Assembly (NCBI RefSeq): GCF_000299335.2
Contig: NZ_CP004387.1
Coordinates: forward strand, 1,922,001-1,986,000
Direction: 5' to 3'
DNA from: Isoalcanivorax pacificus W11-5
Lineage (GTDB): Bacteria > Pseudomonadota > Gammaproteobacteria > Pseudomonadales > Alcanivoracaceae
Length of the DNA: 64,000 bases
The notes beneath the pieces were generated by a model that saw nothing but the letters and a program-made list of their open reading frames with translations, did no database searches and was not told where the DNA came from. Below, piece after piece: positions 9,731 through 19,775 of this stretch (positions within the stretch are counted from its first letter, which is position 1; each line of letters begins with the position of its first letter). A program made the position numbers and the translations under genes.

Positions 9731-10213
9731 GTGGATTTTGTGACCTGCGATCTCTGTGACGACCATGCCGAAGACGTGTCGGTGGTGACCGGCCTGTCCT
9801 GGCGCAGCTTCGGCGGCCGCAGTGCCTTTGGCGGCCAGATCGACACCGTGAAATGCTTCGAGGACAACTCCCGCGTCAAGGAACAACTGGCCACGCCGGG
9901 CAAGGGCAAGGTGCTGCTGGTGGACGGCGGCGGCTCCCTGCGCAATGCGCTGATCGGCGACATGATTGCAGAAAACGCCGTGGAAAACGGCTGGGAAGGC
10001 GTGATCATCTACGGCGCCTGCCGCGACGTGGACGCGCTGGCGCAGCTGGATATCGGTGTCATCACCCTGGGCTGCGTGCCGATCAAGAGCGTGCGCCGTG
10101 GCGAAGGCCAGCTGAATATTCCGGTGAGCTTCGGTGGCGTGACGTTTCAGCCGGGGCAGTGGGTGTATGCCGACAATAACGGCATTATTGTGGCGGACAA
10201 GGCGCTGCTATAA
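9731..10213 (+). CDS. rraA: RraA, inhibitor of ribonuclease E
   Basis: 160 residues, full length for RraA, which binds RNase E and lowers its activity. Conserved blocks are CDLCDDHAEDV, FGGQIDTVKCFEDN, GKVLLVDGGGSLRNALIGD, WEGVIIYGACRDVDAL and ADNNGIIVADKALL. The start is GTG at 9731, preceded by GAGAGGTG. An intrinsic terminator follows 27 bases after the stop. Related class II aldolase-like proteins exist, but the match to RraA is close throughout. Confidence 0.92.
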   Translation: MDFVTCDLCDDHAEDVSVVTGLSWRSFGGRSAFGGQIDTVKCFEDNSRVKEQLATPGKGKVLLVDGGGSLRNALIGDMIAENAVENGWEGVIIYGACRDVDALAQLDIGVITLGCVPIKSVRRGEGQLNIPVSFGGVTFQPGQWVYADNNGIIVADKALL

Positions 10214-10239
10214 GCGCCACCCTGAAAGCAGAAACAGAA

Positions 10240-10266
10240 ACGGGGCCAGCGCGGCCCCGTTTTTTT
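10240..10266 (+). terminator. Intrinsic terminator after rraA
   Basis: An eight-base-pair stem ACGGGGCC / GGCCCCGT with a five-base loop is followed by a T run. The same stem sequence recurs at 17432-17452. Confidence 0.85.
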
Positions 10267-10279
10267 GTGCACGACAGGG

Positions 10280-10825
10280 TTATTCAAACGCCTGCTGCAT
10301 CTGCTCCGCCTGGAGAATGTACTGCTGATACGCCGGCAGGCTGATGGCGGCGACAATCCCCAGCACGGCGAACAACAGCGGGATCAATGCCAACACCACC
10401 ACACCCTTGGTGTTGGGCACCGGCGCCGGGCCGTAGCGATTGCTGCCGGCCGTGCCGCGTGCGAACAACAGCACCAGCACCATGATGACGTTGACCAGCG
10501 GAATCAGCATCAGCAGTGACAGCCAGCCGCTCTGATCCATGTCATTCAGGCGGCGCACCGCATAGCCGAAGGTAAACACCAGCAGGGCGAGATACACCAC
10601 CGCCAGTGAAATGAACACCATCGGGCCGGGGGGCTGGCCTGTGAACAGCCCGGAGAGTGAGAAAATGATGAAGATCACCGGATAAGTGATCAGCATCAGT
10701 CCCATGCAATAGGCCAGATAACGCAGCCGCCCGATGCGGCCGGACAGGCTCAGAAAACGTGGCTGGTAGGTGCTGAATGCTGGATCGGCAGGTGCCGAGG
10801 CGGGTGCCTGATAATGGTTGTCCAT
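10280..10825 (-). CDS. DUF805 family membrane protein
   Basis: 181-residue inner-membrane protein with about four hydrophobic segments. The start of the domain (FLSLSGRIGRLRYLAYCMG) and the YAVRRLNDMDQSGWLSLLML motif are typical of DUF805. The C-terminus adds one more membrane segment (VVVLALIPLLFAVLGIVAAI) and a short polar tail that resembles a pilin-like hydrophobic helix. Function is unknown. Convergent with rraA. Confidence 0.8.
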   Translation of the reverse strand: MDNHYQAPASAPADPAFSTYQPRFLSLSGRIGRLRYLAYCMGLMLITYPVIFIIFSLSGLFTGQPPGPMVFISLAVVYLALLVFTFGYAVRRLNDMDQSGWLSLLMLIPLVNVIMVLVLLFARGTAGSNRYGPAPVPNTKGVVVLALIPLLFAVLGIVAAISLPAYQQYILQAEQMQQAFE

Positions 10826-10986
10826 CCCTGATTTTCCCCCAGGAAACAGTTAGTGAATGGGATACGTTCGCCGGTCTGGCGAGCAGCGGTGACTATAGCG
10901 GGATTTGGCAGGCGATGACATGGCCAGCACGGAGCGGGAGTGGCCAGTAATATCCGGCATCGGCGTCTCGCACGGCAGTTTGCGCA

Positions 10987-11017
10987 TTGACACCGGGCAT
11001 GCCTGGCAGTTTATCTT
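10987..11017 (+). promoter_or_regulatory. Possible MerR-type promoter of the copper operon
   Basis: TTGACA at 10987-10992 and TATCTT at 11012-11017 are 19 bases apart, the long spacing used by MerR-type metal regulators. The spacer holds an imperfect dyad CCGGGCATGCCTGG. No MerR-type metal regulator gene is present in this window and the dyad does not match the usual CueR site, so this is tentative. Confidence 0.35.
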
Positions 11018-11052
11018 GTTCTGCTTGGACGCTTCTGGATTATAGTGTTGCC

Positions 11053-11430
11053 ATGATAATCATCCGGCTGGTCATCAGTTGCCTGCTTCTGGTTAGCCTC
11101 CCCCTGCAGGGGATGGCGACGGCTGGGCAATGGAAGCCACCCTGTCCCATGGAACAGGGCATGGCGCAGGCCGATATGGATCGTCACAGTGGCACAATGC
11201 CAGACATGCCGAAAGCGGATTGTTGCCTGGATGATGACGCCGCTCTGCTCAGCGGCCAGTCGTGCAAGACGGGCCAGCAATGCCATGTCGGGCAACTGTC
11301 CATGATGGGTGCGATGTTGCTGATTGCTTCTCCGCCCGCGCATTTTTCTCCCCCGCATCCGGTTGATCCTGTCTACTCCCCCCTGACGCTGACTACCATC
11401 TGGCGACCACCGCTCACACTTCTGCACTGA
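11053..11430 (+). CDS. Small exported Cys/Met/His-rich protein heading the copper efflux operon
   Basis: 125 residues with an N-terminal signal segment (IIRLVISCLLLVSLPLQGMA) and possible metal ligands: PCPMEQGM, DMDRHSGTMPDM, ADCCLDDD, SCKTGQQCHVG. It is the first gene of the operon, 69 bases before the CusC-like gene. It resembles the small periplasmic proteins that precede heavy-metal RND operons (CzcI/CopL-like), but sequence similarity is weak and a metal-sensing or metal-delivery role is inference. The ATG at 11053 is preferred to an upstream in-frame start at 10987 because only the shorter form begins with the signal segment. Confidence 0.65.
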   Translation: MIIIRLVISCLLLVSLPLQGMATAGQWKPPCPMEQGMAQADMDRHSGTMPDMPKADCCLDDDAALLSGQSCKTGQQCHVGQLSMMGAMLLIASPPAHFSPPHPVDPVYSPLTLTTIWRPPLTLLH

Positions 11431-11499
11431 CCTGTTCAGGCCCGGCCATGCCGGACCATCAAGCGGCGCTCTGCGCCGGGAACCGTGTTGGAGTGACAC

Positions 11500-12795
11500 A
11501 TGTACCGGGTATTTCTGTATGTCGGCCGACCCCGACAGATTTTCCGCTGGTTAGTGACCGGTGTGCTATTGGCCAGCGCATCGGTGCCTGCCAGTGAAGG
11601 ATTGAGCTTTGATCACGCGGTGTCGCTTGCCTTGCGTCAGTCGCTGGAGTTGCAGGCGGAATCCGCCTGGGTCGAGGCGGCCCGCCAGGCAGAAGGGCCT
11701 GCGGACACCTTGCCTGACCCCACGCTGATCCTGGGGCTTGATAATGTCCCGGTGGAAGGGCCGGATCGCTATAGCCTGTCGGGTGATGTCATGACCATGC
11801 AGCGTATTGGCGTGATGCAGCGATTCCCCAATCGCAGCAAGCGCAAGGCGCGTGCCGAGGGTGCCGAATTGCGCACCAGTCTGACCGAAGCCGCCGAGGC
11901 AGCCACCCGGCTGGCTGTGCTTCGACAGACTGCCGTGGCCTGGATCGAGCGCCACGTTCTGGATCAACAACTGACCCTGCTGGATGAGCTGTTTGAAGAA
12001 AACCGCCTGTTCGATGATGCGGTGCGTGCCCGGCTGTCCGCTGGCCAGGGCAAGGTGGCCGAGAGCGTGGCCCCCCGACAGGAAGCGGCGGCGTTGCTGG
12101 GCCGGCGGGATGCGCTGCTGGCCAGGCAACGCCAGGCCGAAGCGCGCCTGATGCGCTGGCTGGGTGAAGCGGGAGGGCTGCCTCTGATCGGGGACGCGCC
12201 GACCTTTGCCATCGATGCCGGGCAATTGTTGCAGGGCCTGGATCAACACCCGGCACTGGAGATGGCGCAGCGCCAGGCTGCCATGGCGCGGGCTGCTGCA
12301 GACGAGGCGCGGGCGGCGAAAAAACCGGACTGGGCATTGACGCTGGCCTACATGAACCGGGAGGACGTCAGCGACATGGCGATGCTGCAGGTCAACGTGG
12401 ACCTGCCACTGTTCAGCGGCTCGCGCCAGGGGCCGCGCATTGCTGCGGCGGAAGCCGAACGGCGGGCGCTGGAGGTCGGCGCCGAGGCCGTAAAACGCGA
12501 ACAGCAGGCCATGCTGCGGGCTGACCTGGCCGAGTACGAGCGCCTGGTGCGCGCACTGGCCCGGCAGCGGGAGCTGTTGATTCCCCTGGCCCGGGAGAAA
12601 ACGGAGCTGACAGAAGCCGCCTGGCGCGGCGGCGACGGCAGTCTCGCCGAGCTAGTGCGGGCGCGCAGTGAATGGCTTGACGCCCGGCTGACCGCCATCG
12701 ATCTGATGGGGCAGCGTGACATGGCGGCGGCGGCCCTGCATTTCACCTACGGCCATCCCGGCATGGCGGGCGAGGAGCACGATCATGAACATTAA
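11500..12795 (+). CDS. Outer-membrane efflux protein (TolC/CusC family)
   Basis: 431-residue TolC-family protein, the outer-membrane channel of a heavy-metal RND pump. It has an N-terminal signal segment (about residues 17-31, WLVTGVLLASASVPASE), two OEP repeats (LSFDHAVSLALRQSLELQAE and the DLPLFSGSRQGPRIAAAE region) and long Ala/Arg/Glu-rich helices. There is no lipobox cysteine, unlike E. coli CusC. The C-terminus ends in a His/Glu-rich tail (GEEHDHEH) that may bind metal. It overlaps the CusB-like gene by 11 bases. Confidence 0.88.
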   Translation: MYRVFLYVGRPRQIFRWLVTGVLLASASVPASEGLSFDHAVSLALRQSLELQAESAWVEAARQAEGPADTLPDPTLILGLDNVPVEGPDRYSLSGDVMTMQRIGVMQRFPNRSKRKARAEGAELRTSLTEAAEAATRLAVLRQTAVAWIERHVLDQQLTLLDELFEENRLFDDAVRARLSAGQGKVAESVAPRQEAAALLGRRDALLARQRQAEARLMRWLGEAGGLPLIGDAPTFAIDAGQLLQGLDQHPALEMAQRQAAMARAAADEARAAKKPDWALTLAYMNREDVSDMAMLQVNVDLPLFSGSRQGPRIAAAEAERRALEVGAEAVKREQQAMLRADLAEYERLVRALARQRELLIPLAREKTELTEAAWRGGDGSLAELVRARSEWLDARLTAIDLMGQRDMAAAALHFTYGHPGMAGEEHDHEH

Positions 12796-14266
12796 ACGCA
12801 ACGCCCTGATCGGCGCGATGGGCCTGCTGTTGTTACTGGCCGGTCTGTATCTCGGCCGTTACGGGGTGCCAGCACCGGACAATGCCCCGGCCGCAAAGGA
12901 GAGCGGTGCAATGAACGGGGAAGAGGGCGACAGGCAGGTGCTGTACTGGTACGACCCCATGTACCCCCAGCATCGTTTTGAGGAACCGGGCCCCTCGCCC
13001 TTCATGGATATGGACCTGGTGCCGCGCTATGCCGGCGGCGGTGGCAGCGAGCAGCCGGCCGTGCAGGTGGAGGCGGCCATGGTGCAGAGCCTGGGGATCC
13101 GGAGTGCGTCGGTGACATCAACCCGGGCGCAGTCACGGCTGGAGGCGACCGGGCTGGTGGCCTTCAACGACCGCGCGCTGACACGCCTGCAAAGCCCGTC
13201 CATGGCGTTCGTGGACAAGGCCTGGCCGTTGGCCGAGGGAGACACCGTCAGACGGGGGCAACCGTTGCTGCGCCTGCGGGTGCCGGCCTGGACCGGTGCC
13301 CAGCATGAGTGGCTGGCGCTGCTCGACAGCGGGGACAGCGCACTGATTGCGTCGGGTCGGGAGCGCCTGCGGTCGCTGGGCATGCCTGCGGCACTGATTT
13401 CGAGTGTTGAACGCCAGCGCCAGTTGCAGGACACCTGGACCGTGACCGCGCCCCACGACGGCGTCATCCGCACCCTTGATGCCCGCGCAGGCATGACTCT
13501 CGCGGCCGGGGCCTCAATGGCCGGGATACAGTCACTGGATCCTGTCTGGATCGAGATTGCGATGCCCGAGCGCCAGGTGGGGCAGGTCCGCAACGGCGAC
13601 GTCGTTGAGGTCACCGTGCAGGGCGCGCTGCGTGAGGGGAGGGTGGCCGAGATTCTGCCACAGGTGAACCAGGCTACCCGGACTGTGCCGGTACGGGTGA
13701 TCCTGCCGAACGGCAACGGCGAGTTGCGTCCGGGCATGAGCGCGCAGGTACGCCTTCAGGGAGAGAGCGAGCAAAAGGCGCTGGCCGTACCGACCGAGGC
13801 ACTGTTGCACACGGGGCAGCGTACCCTGGTGATGCTGGATGAGGGCGAAGGGCGATATCGTCCGCAGGCGGTGCAGCCGGGCGCCGAACTGGGCGAGCAG
13901 ACGCTGATTCTGGCTGGCCTGGAAGAAGGCCAGAAGGTGGTGGTCAGCGGGCAGTTCCTGCTCGATTCCGAAGCGAGTCTGCAAGGCATTGCGATACAGG
14001 ACATGGCGCCACCGAAGGTGACAGACGGGCCTGGTGCGCTGCATCACGCCGAGGGCGTTGTTGAGCAACTCGTCGATGGCAAGGTGCGGCTCAGGCATGG
14101 CCCTTTCGAAACGCTTGGCATGCCGGCCATGACCATGCGCTTTCGTCTCGCGAATGAACAGGTCGCCGGGGGCATTGCCGTCGGGGATCGTGTCCGCATC
14201 GGTGTGCGCGACACCGACGACGGTTTGATCGTGGTGTCGCTCGACAAACAGGCGGTGACGCCATGA
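12785..14266 (+). CDS. cusB: CusB-like periplasmic adaptor with C-terminal CusF-like domain
   Basis: 493-residue membrane fusion protein. Order: N-terminal membrane anchor (about 7-25), a heavy-metal-binding segment ([27 protein letters not shown]), barrel-sandwich and beta-barrel adaptor domains, and a C-terminal domain of about 75 residues ([29 protein letters not shown]) that matches the periplasmic copper chaperone CusF. CusB and CusF are thus fused. The ATG at 12785 lies inside the 3' end of the CusC-like gene; the stop overlaps cusA (ATGA). The Met-rich motifs favour Cu(I)/Ag(I) as substrate. Confidence 0.9.
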   Translation: MNIKRNALIGAMGLLLLLAGLYLGRYGVPAPDNAPAAKESGAMNGEEGDRQVLYWYDPMYPQHRFEEPGPSPFMDMDLVPRYAGGGGSEQPAVQVEAAMVQSLGIRSASVTSTRAQSRLEATGLVAFNDRALTRLQSPSMAFVDKAWPLAEGDTVRRGQPLLRLRVPAWTGAQHEWLALLDSGDSALIASGRERLRSLGMPAALISSVERQRQLQDTWTVTAPHDGVIRTLDARAGMTLAAGASMAGIQSLDPVWIEIAMPERQVGQVRNGDVVEVTVQGALREGRVAEILPQVNQATRTVPVRVILPNGNGELRPGMSAQVRLQGESEQKALAVPTEALLHTGQRTLVMLDEGEGRYRPQAVQPGAELGEQTLILAGLEEGQKVVVSGQFLLDSEASLQGIAIQDMAPPKVTDGPGALHHAEGVVEQLVDGKVRLRHGPFETLGMPAMTMRFRLANEQVAGGIAVGDRVRIGVRDTDDGLIVVSLDKQAVTP

Positions 14267-17200
14267 TCGCCGCGCTGATTCGCTGGTCGCTGGCAAACCG
14301 GTTTCTGGTGCTGCTTGCGACACTGTTCATCAGTGTGTGGGGTGTCTGGTCGATCAATAACACCCCCGTTGATGCGCTCCCGGATTTGTCCGATGTGCAG
14401 GTGATCATCCGCACCAGCTATCCGGGCCAGGCGCCGCAACTGGTGGAGCAACAGGTCACTTATCCGATTGCCACCACCATGTTGGCCGTGCCCGGCGCGC
14501 GTGCCGTGCGAGGTTATTCGTTCTTCGGTGACAGTTATGTCTATGTGCTGTTTGAAGACGGGACGGACCTCTACTGGGCGCGCTCCCGCGTGCTGGAGTA
14601 TCTCAACCAGGCGCAGTCCCAGTTGCCGCGTGCCGCGCGGCCGTCACTGGGGCCGGATGCCACCGGGGTAGGCTGGATCTACCAGTATGTGTTGATAGAC
14701 CGCACCGGGCAGCATGATCTGGCGCAGCTGACATCCTTGCAGGACTGGTTTCTGAAATACGAGTTGCAAACCCTGCCGGGCGTTGCCGAAGTGGCCACTG
14801 TCGGGGGAATGGTGCGTGAGTATCAGGTGGTGCCGGACCCGGTGAAACTGGCCAGCCTTGGCATCAGCCATCAACAGGTGCGCCAGGCGATTGAAGAAGC
14901 CAACCAGGAAACCGGCGGCGCGGTGCTGACACTGGGCGAAGCGGAGTTCATGGTGCGCGCCAGTGGCTACCTTCAATCACTGGCCGATTTTCGCACCATT
15001 CCCCTGAAACTGATTGACGGGGTGCCGGTCTTGCTTGGCGATGTCGCCCATATCCGTACGGGGCCGGAAATGCGGCGCGGCATTGCCGAACTGAACGGTG
15101 AGGGCGAGGTGGTCGGCGGGGTCGTGATCCTGCGGTCGGGCAAGAATGCCCGCGCTGTGCTGGCTGCCGTGCATGAACGCCTTGGTGTGCTGCGCAACAG
15201 CTTGCCGGAGGGGGTGGAGGTGGTGGTTACCTATGACCGCAGTGAGCTGATTGACCGGGCGGTAAGCAACCTCGGGCACAAGCTGGTCGAGGAATTCATT
15301 GTGGTAGCGCTGGTGTGCCTGTTGTTTCTTGGCCATTTGCGTTCGTCACTGGTGGCCATTATTTCGCTGCCGCTGGGTATTCTTGTTGCCTTTATCGTGA
15401 TGCGTTATCAGGGCGTGAATGCCAACATCATGTCGCTCGGCGGTATCGCCATTGCCATCGGGGCCATGGTCGATGCGGCGGTGGTGATGATCGAGAATGC
15501 GCACAGGAAGATCGAAGCCTGGCATCGGGACAATCCAGGAAAATCCCTGCGCGGTGACGCGCACTGGCAGGTTATCGAGCAGGCCGCTGTCGAGGTCGGG
15601 CCGGCACTGTTTTTCTCGTTGTTGATCATCACCCTGTCATTCATTCCGGTGTTCACACTGGAGGCGCAGGAGGGGCGGCTATTCGGCCCGCTGGCCTTTA
15701 CCAAGACCTGGGCGATGGCAGCGGCAGCCGGTCTGTCGGTGACGCTGGTGCCGCTCCTGATGGGCTACTGGATTCGGGGACGCATTCCTTCCGAAGAAGG
15801 CAACCCGCTCAACCGGTGGCTGACGCGCGGCTACCGGCCAGTGCTGGAGCGGGTGCTGGCGTGGCCAAAAATCACCTTGCTGGTCGCTGGTCTGGTTTTC
15901 CTGACCACGTTATGGCCTTTGAGTCACCTTGGCGGTGAATTCCTGCCACCGCTGGACGAGGGCGACTTGCTGTACATGCCCAGTGCCTTGCCCGGCCTGT
16001 CGGCACAGAAAGCCTCGGAACTGTTGCAACAGACTGACCGGCTGATCAAGACCGTGCCCGAGGTGGAGCAGGTGTTCGGCAAGGCGGGCCGGGCCCGGAC
16101 CGCAACCGACCCGGCGCCCTTGACCATGTTTGAAACCACCATCCGTTTCAAACCCCGGGACCAGTGGCGGGACGGCATGACGCCCGGGAAGCTGGTCGAG
16201 GAACTGGACCGTGTTGTACAGGTGCCGGGGCTGGCGAATATCTGGATTCCCCCGATCCGCAACCGCATCGACATGCTGGCCACAGGGATCAAGAGCCCGA
16301 TTGGCATCAAGGTGGCCGGCGATGATCTGGCTACCCTGGATGAGGTGGGCCGTCAGATCGAACAGATCGCAAAGCAGGTGCCTGGCGTGTCGTCTGCGCT
16401 GTCCGAACGGCTGACCGGCGGGCGCTATGTGGACATCACGGTGCGCCGTGACCTGGCTGCTCAGTATGGCCTCAGTGTCGCCGACGTGCAGTCGGTGGTC
16501 AGTGGTCTGATCGGTGGCGAAAATATCGGTGAGACGGTGGAGGGGCTGGCGCGCTATCCGATCAGCCTGCGCTATCCCCGTGAATGGCGCGACACCGTGC
16601 AGCGTCTGCGCGATCTGCCGGTTGTGACACCGGGCGGTGCGCAGATCACCCTCGGGACCGTGACGGACATCGCGGTGGCGGACGGGCCACCGATGCTGAA
16701 AAGCGACAACGGACGCCTGTCTGGCTGGATCTATATCGACGTTCGTAATCGCGACCTGGCCTCGGTGGTGGAGGCGCTGCGCACGGCAGTGAATGAACAG
16801 GTTGTACTGCCTGCGGGCGTGAGCCTGTCCTTTGCCGGCCAGTTCGAGTTTCTCGAACGGGCCAATGCCAGGCTGAAAGTGGTTGTGCCGGCGACGCTGC
16901 TGATCATCTTCGTGCTGCTGTTTCTGACATTCCGTCGGGTGGATGAAGCCCTGCTGATCATGACAACCTTGCCGTTTTCCGTGACGGGCGGCATCTGGCT
17001 TCTGTATCTGCTGGACTACAACCTGTCGGTGGCGACCGGGGTCGGTTTTATCGCCCTGGCGGGTGTCGCGGCCGAGTTCGGTGTGATCATGCTGTTGTAT
17101 CTGAAACAGGCCTGGCAGGCACGCGTGGCGCAGGGGCACCGGGACGAGGCTGCGCTGGTCGGCGCTATTCGCGACGGCGCCGTGTTGCGTGTCAGGCCCA

Positions 17201-17391
17201 AGGCGATGACGGTGGCCGTGATCATTGCGGGCCTGTTGCCGATTTTCTGGGGCGACGGCACCGGTGGCGAAATCATGCGCCGCATTGCGGCACCCATGGT
17301 CGGGGGGATGATCACGGCGCCATTGTTATCGTTATTTGTGTTGCCGGCAGCCTATCGGCTCATGCGCCGCCGCGACGGCATCGAGCACTGA
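14263..17391 (+). CDS. cusA: CusA-like heavy-metal RND efflux transporter
   Basis: 1042 residues, full length for an HME-RND inner-membrane pump. Signatures include the N-terminal membrane segment ([18 protein letters not shown]), the TM4 region [20 protein letters not shown] with the Asp of the proton relay, two large periplasmic loops and two sets of membrane segments ([37 protein letters not shown]). The genes for CusC, CusB and CusA overlap or abut, so they form one operon. Cu(I)/Ag(I) specificity is inferred from the CusF-like fusion partner rather than tested residues. Confidence 0.92.
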   Translation: MIAALIRWSLANRFLVLLATLFISVWGVWSINNTPVDALPDLSDVQVIIRTSYPGQAPQLVEQQVTYPIATTMLAVPGARAVRGYSFFGDSYVYVLFEDGTDLYWARSRVLEYLNQAQSQLPRAARPSLGPDATGVGWIYQYVLIDRTGQHDLAQLTSLQDWFLKYELQTLPGVAEVATVGGMVREYQVVPDPVKLASLGISHQQVRQAIEEANQETGGAVLTLGEAEFMVRASGYLQSLADFRTIPLKLIDGVPVLLGDVAHIRTGPEMRRGIAELNGEGEVVGGVVILRSGKNARAVLAAVHERLGVLRNSLPEGVEVVVTYDRSELIDRAVSNLGHKLVEEFIVVALVCLLFLGHLRSSLVAIISLPLGILVAFIVMRYQGVNANIMSLGGIAIAIGAMVDAAVVMIENAHRKIEAWHRDNPGKSLRGDAHWQVIEQAAVEVGPALFFSLLIITLSFIPVFTLEAQEGRLFGPLAFTKTWAMAAAAGLSVTLVPLLMGYWIRGRIPSEEGNPLNRWLTRGYRPVLERVLAWPKITLLVAGLVFLTTLWPLSHLGGEFLPPLDEGDLLYMPSALPGLSAQKASELLQQTDRLIKTVPEVEQVFGKAGRARTATDPAPLTMFETTIRFKPRDQWRDGMTPGKLVEELDRVVQVPGLANIWIPPIRNRIDMLATGIKSPIGIKVAGDDLATLDEVGRQIEQIAKQVPGVSSALSERLTGGRYVDITVRRDLAAQYGLSVADVQSVVSGLIGGENIGETVEGLARYPISLRYPREWRDTVQRLRDLPVVTPGGAQITLGTVTDIAVADGPPMLKSDNGRLSGWIYIDVRNRDLASVVEALRTAVNEQVVLPAGVSLSFAGQFEFLERANARLKVVVPATLLIIFVLLFLTFRRVDEALLIMTTLPFSVTGGIWLLYLLDYNLSVATGVGFIALAGVAAEFGVIMLLYLKQAWQARVAQGHRDEAALVGAIRDGAVLRVRPKAMTVAVIIAGLLPIFWGDGTGGEIMRRIAAPMVGGMITAPLLSLFVLPAAYRLMRRRDGIEH

Positions 17392-17423
17392 CCAGGAAGC
17401 AGGTGCCGAAGCTTATGATCAGG

Positions 17424-17456
17424 CAAAAAAAACGGGGCCATCACGGCCCCGTTTTT
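17424..17456. terminator. Bidirectional intrinsic terminator between cusA and mdh
   Basis: An ACGGGGCC / GGCCCCGT stem (17432-17452) is flanked by an A run on the left and a T run on the right, so it can serve both the plus-strand cus operon and the minus-strand mdh. The stem is identical to that at 10240. Confidence 0.88.
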
Positions 17457-17476
17457 CTGTGTGACAGAGCGTCTGC

Positions 17477-18457
17477 TTACGGCAGCAGATGCTTCACCGC
17501 ATCACGCTCTTCAGCCAGCTCTTTCTCGGTGGCTTCCATGCGGCCACGGGAGAAATCATTCACTTCCAGGCCCTGGACGATTGCCCAGTCGCCGTTCTTG
17601 CAGGTGCACGGGAAGGAGTAGATCAGGCCTTCCTGAATACCGTAGGAACCGTCGCTGTAGATGCCCATGGAGACCCAGTCGCCGTCGGCAGTGCCCAGTG
17701 CCCAGGTGCGCATGTGGTCGATGGCGGCAGACGCAGCGGAGGCAGCAGACGAGGCACCACGGGCCTTGATGATGGCCGCGCCGCGTTGTTGTACTTCCGG
17801 AATGTAGGTGCCTTCGTACCAGTCCTGTTCAACCAGATCCACGGCAGTCTTGCCGTCCACGGTGGCGTGGTGCAGGTCCGGGTACTGGGTGGAGGAGTGG
17901 TTGCCCCAGATGGTCATTTTCTTCACGTCGTTCACGGTCTTGCCGACTTTGGCCGCCAGTTGCGCCATGGCACGGTTGTGGTCCAGGCGGGTCATGGCGG
18001 TGAATTGACGCGGGTTGATGTCCGGCGCGTTGCGCTGGGCGATCAGGGCGTTGGTGTTGGCCGGGTTGCCGACCACCAGTACCTTGATGTCGCGGCTGGC
18101 CACTTCGTTGATGGCCTTGCCCTGGACCGAGAAAATCGCGGCGTTGGCTTCGAGCAGGTCTTTACGCTCCATGCCCGGGCCGCGCGGACGGGCGCCGACC
18201 AGCAGGGCATACTGGGCATCCTTGAAAGCAACTTTCGGGTCATCGGTCTGCACGATACCGGCCAGCAGCGGGAAGGCGCAGTCGTCCAGTTCCATGGCCA
18301 CGCCCTTGAGGGCTTCCAGGGCCGGGGTGATTTCCAGCAGTTGCAGGATCACCGGCTGGTCTTTGCCGAGCATGTCGCCGGAGGCAATGCGGAACAGCAG
18401 GGAATAGCTGATCTGGCCTGCGGCACCAGTGACTGCAACGCGTACGGGTGCTTTCAT
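17477..18457 (-). CDS. mdh: Malate dehydrogenase (NAD-dependent)
   Basis: 326-residue malate dehydrogenase of the TCA cycle. It begins [20 protein letters not shown] (NAD-binding motif) and carries substrate and catalytic segments [39 protein letters not shown] and the active-site [13 protein letters not shown] chose the ATG at 18457 because GGAGA lies six bases upstream; the longer frame starts with a TTG at 18463. It belongs to the LDH-like MDH group also found in Alcanivorax-type bacteria. Confidence 0.95.
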   Translation of the reverse strand: MKAPVRVAVTGAAGQISYSLLFRIASGDMLGKDQPVILQLLEITPALEALKGVAMELDDCAFPLLAGIVQTDDPKVAFKDAQYALLVGARPRGPGMERKDLLEANAAIFSVQGKAINEVASRDIKVLVVGNPANTNALIAQRNAPDINPRQFTAMTRLDHNRAMAQLAAKVGKTVNDVKKMTIWGNHSSTQYPDLHHATVDGKTAVDLVEQDWYEGTYIPEVQQRGAAIIKARGASSAASAASAAIDHMRTWALGTADGDWVSMGIYSDGSYGIQEGLIYSFPCTCKNGDWAIVQGLEVNDFSRGRMEATEKELAEERDAVKHLLP

Positions 18458-18629
18458 GAACAATCTCCATCAGTCGCCTGTGGGCGGATTAAAGGGGCAG
18501 CTCCTATCCGACGCTTTGTGGGCACGAGTGGGCGGAGACCCCGGGCGGCGCGCATTATAAAGGACTGGGCCTGGGTCCGCACCTGGGCCGGTGCAGACCT
18601 TCGTCGGCGGCAGGCAGGAGCAGGTGGGT

Positions 18630-19775
18630 ATGGATGCAGAAGTGATGATTGTCGGCAGCGGGCCGGCCGGCACGGCCGCCGCGCTGGATCTGGTCCGCGC
18701 CGGGCGCGAGGTACTGTGGCTGGACCGGCCACCGGGCGCCCGCGCCAAGCCCTGTGCCGGCGGCCTGACGCCGAAAGCCGCCGCGCGCCTGCGGGCGGAT
18801 GTGAGCCCGGTGGTGCGCGAGCGCACGCCGGTGATCCGCATGAGCTGGCGCGGGCACCGGGCCTCGGATTTTTGTGGCAGCGGTGACGTGTGCCTGCTGA
18901 CACACCGTCCGGAACTGGATGCCTGGCATCGCGGGCTGGCCCTGGCGGCGGGGGCGGTGATCACGCCGGTCCGCCGGTTGCTGCGGGTGCGGCAGGACGG
19001 GCAGGGCGTGTCGCTGACGGCACTGGATGACCAGGACGGCGAACACACCTGGCGGGCACGCTGGCTGATCGCCGCCGACGGCGCCCACAGCCCGGTGCGC
19101 CGGCTGGTGCTGGGGCAGAGCGCGGTGCCGGTGGCCGTGGCCCTGGAAGGGCTGCTCGCCCGTGAGGAGTGCCGCCGCTGGCCGGGCATGCAGTTCGATT
19201 TTGGCGAAGTGGCGGGCGGTTATGGCTGGCTGTTTCCCAAGGGCGATCACATGAACGTCGGCCTGTACGGCTGGCATCCGGGCGTCACGCTGAGCCAGCC
19301 GTCGTTGCTGGCCTACGCGCGCCGCACGCTGGGCAGCGACGCACTGACCCACATCCAGGGCTATCCCATTGCCACCCACGGTGACCAGGTGCCGCTGAGC
19401 GCCGGCCGGGTGCTGTTTGCCGGGGATGCCGCCGGGCTGGCCGAGCCCTTGCTGGGCGAGGGCATCTACGGCGCGCTGCTCAGTGGCCAGCAGGCGGCCG
19501 TGGCGGCGTTGGGTGAAGACGCAGCAAGGGTCTATGAGCGGTTGATGGCGCGCTGGTGCCTGGAACTGCGGCATACCCGTCAGTTGACGCGTCTGTTCTA
19601 CGGCACCTTGCCGCTGTCTTTCGGGGTGCTCACGCACCTGTTGAAAGCGCCGCTGATGGAAGGTGCGGCGGCGGGCCTGACGCTGGTGCAGAGCAAGCGG
19701 CGCTGGCTTACAGCCGCTGCTGTTCGCGCCAGCTCACCGGCGTACAGTCAAACCAGCGACGAAACGCGCGGTTGA
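18630..19775 (+). CDS. FAD-dependent oxidoreductase, geranylgeranyl reductase family
   Basis: 381-residue flavoprotein. The N-terminal EVMIVGSGPAGTAAALDLVR is the FAD-binding motif, followed by the family marker KPCAGGLTPKAAARL, and GRVLFAGDAAGLAEPLLGEG is the second FAD motif. Members reduce isoprenoid or other lipid double bonds; the substrate here is unknown. The ATG at 18630 follows GGAGCAGG. The last 22 codons run antisense into the AraC gene (19708-19775), an unusual 68-base convergent overlap that suggests the original stop was lost. Confidence 0.82.
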   Translation: MDAEVMIVGSGPAGTAAALDLVRAGREVLWLDRPPGARAKPCAGGLTPKAAARLRADVSPVVRERTPVIRMSWRGHRASDFCGSGDVCLLTHRPELDAWHRGLALAAGAVITPVRRLLRVRQDGQGVSLTALDDQDGEHTWRARWLIAADGAHSPVRRLVLGQSAVPVAVALEGLLAREECRRWPGMQFDFGEVAGGYGWLFPKGDHMNVGLYGWHPGVTLSQPSLLAYARRTLGSDALTHIQGYPIATHGDQVPLSAGRVLFAGDAAGLAEPLLGEGIYGALLSGQQAAVAALGEDAARVYERLMARWCLELRHTRQLTRLFYGTLPLSFGVLTHLLKAPLMEGAAAGLTLVQSKRRWLTAAAVRASSPAYSQTSDETRG

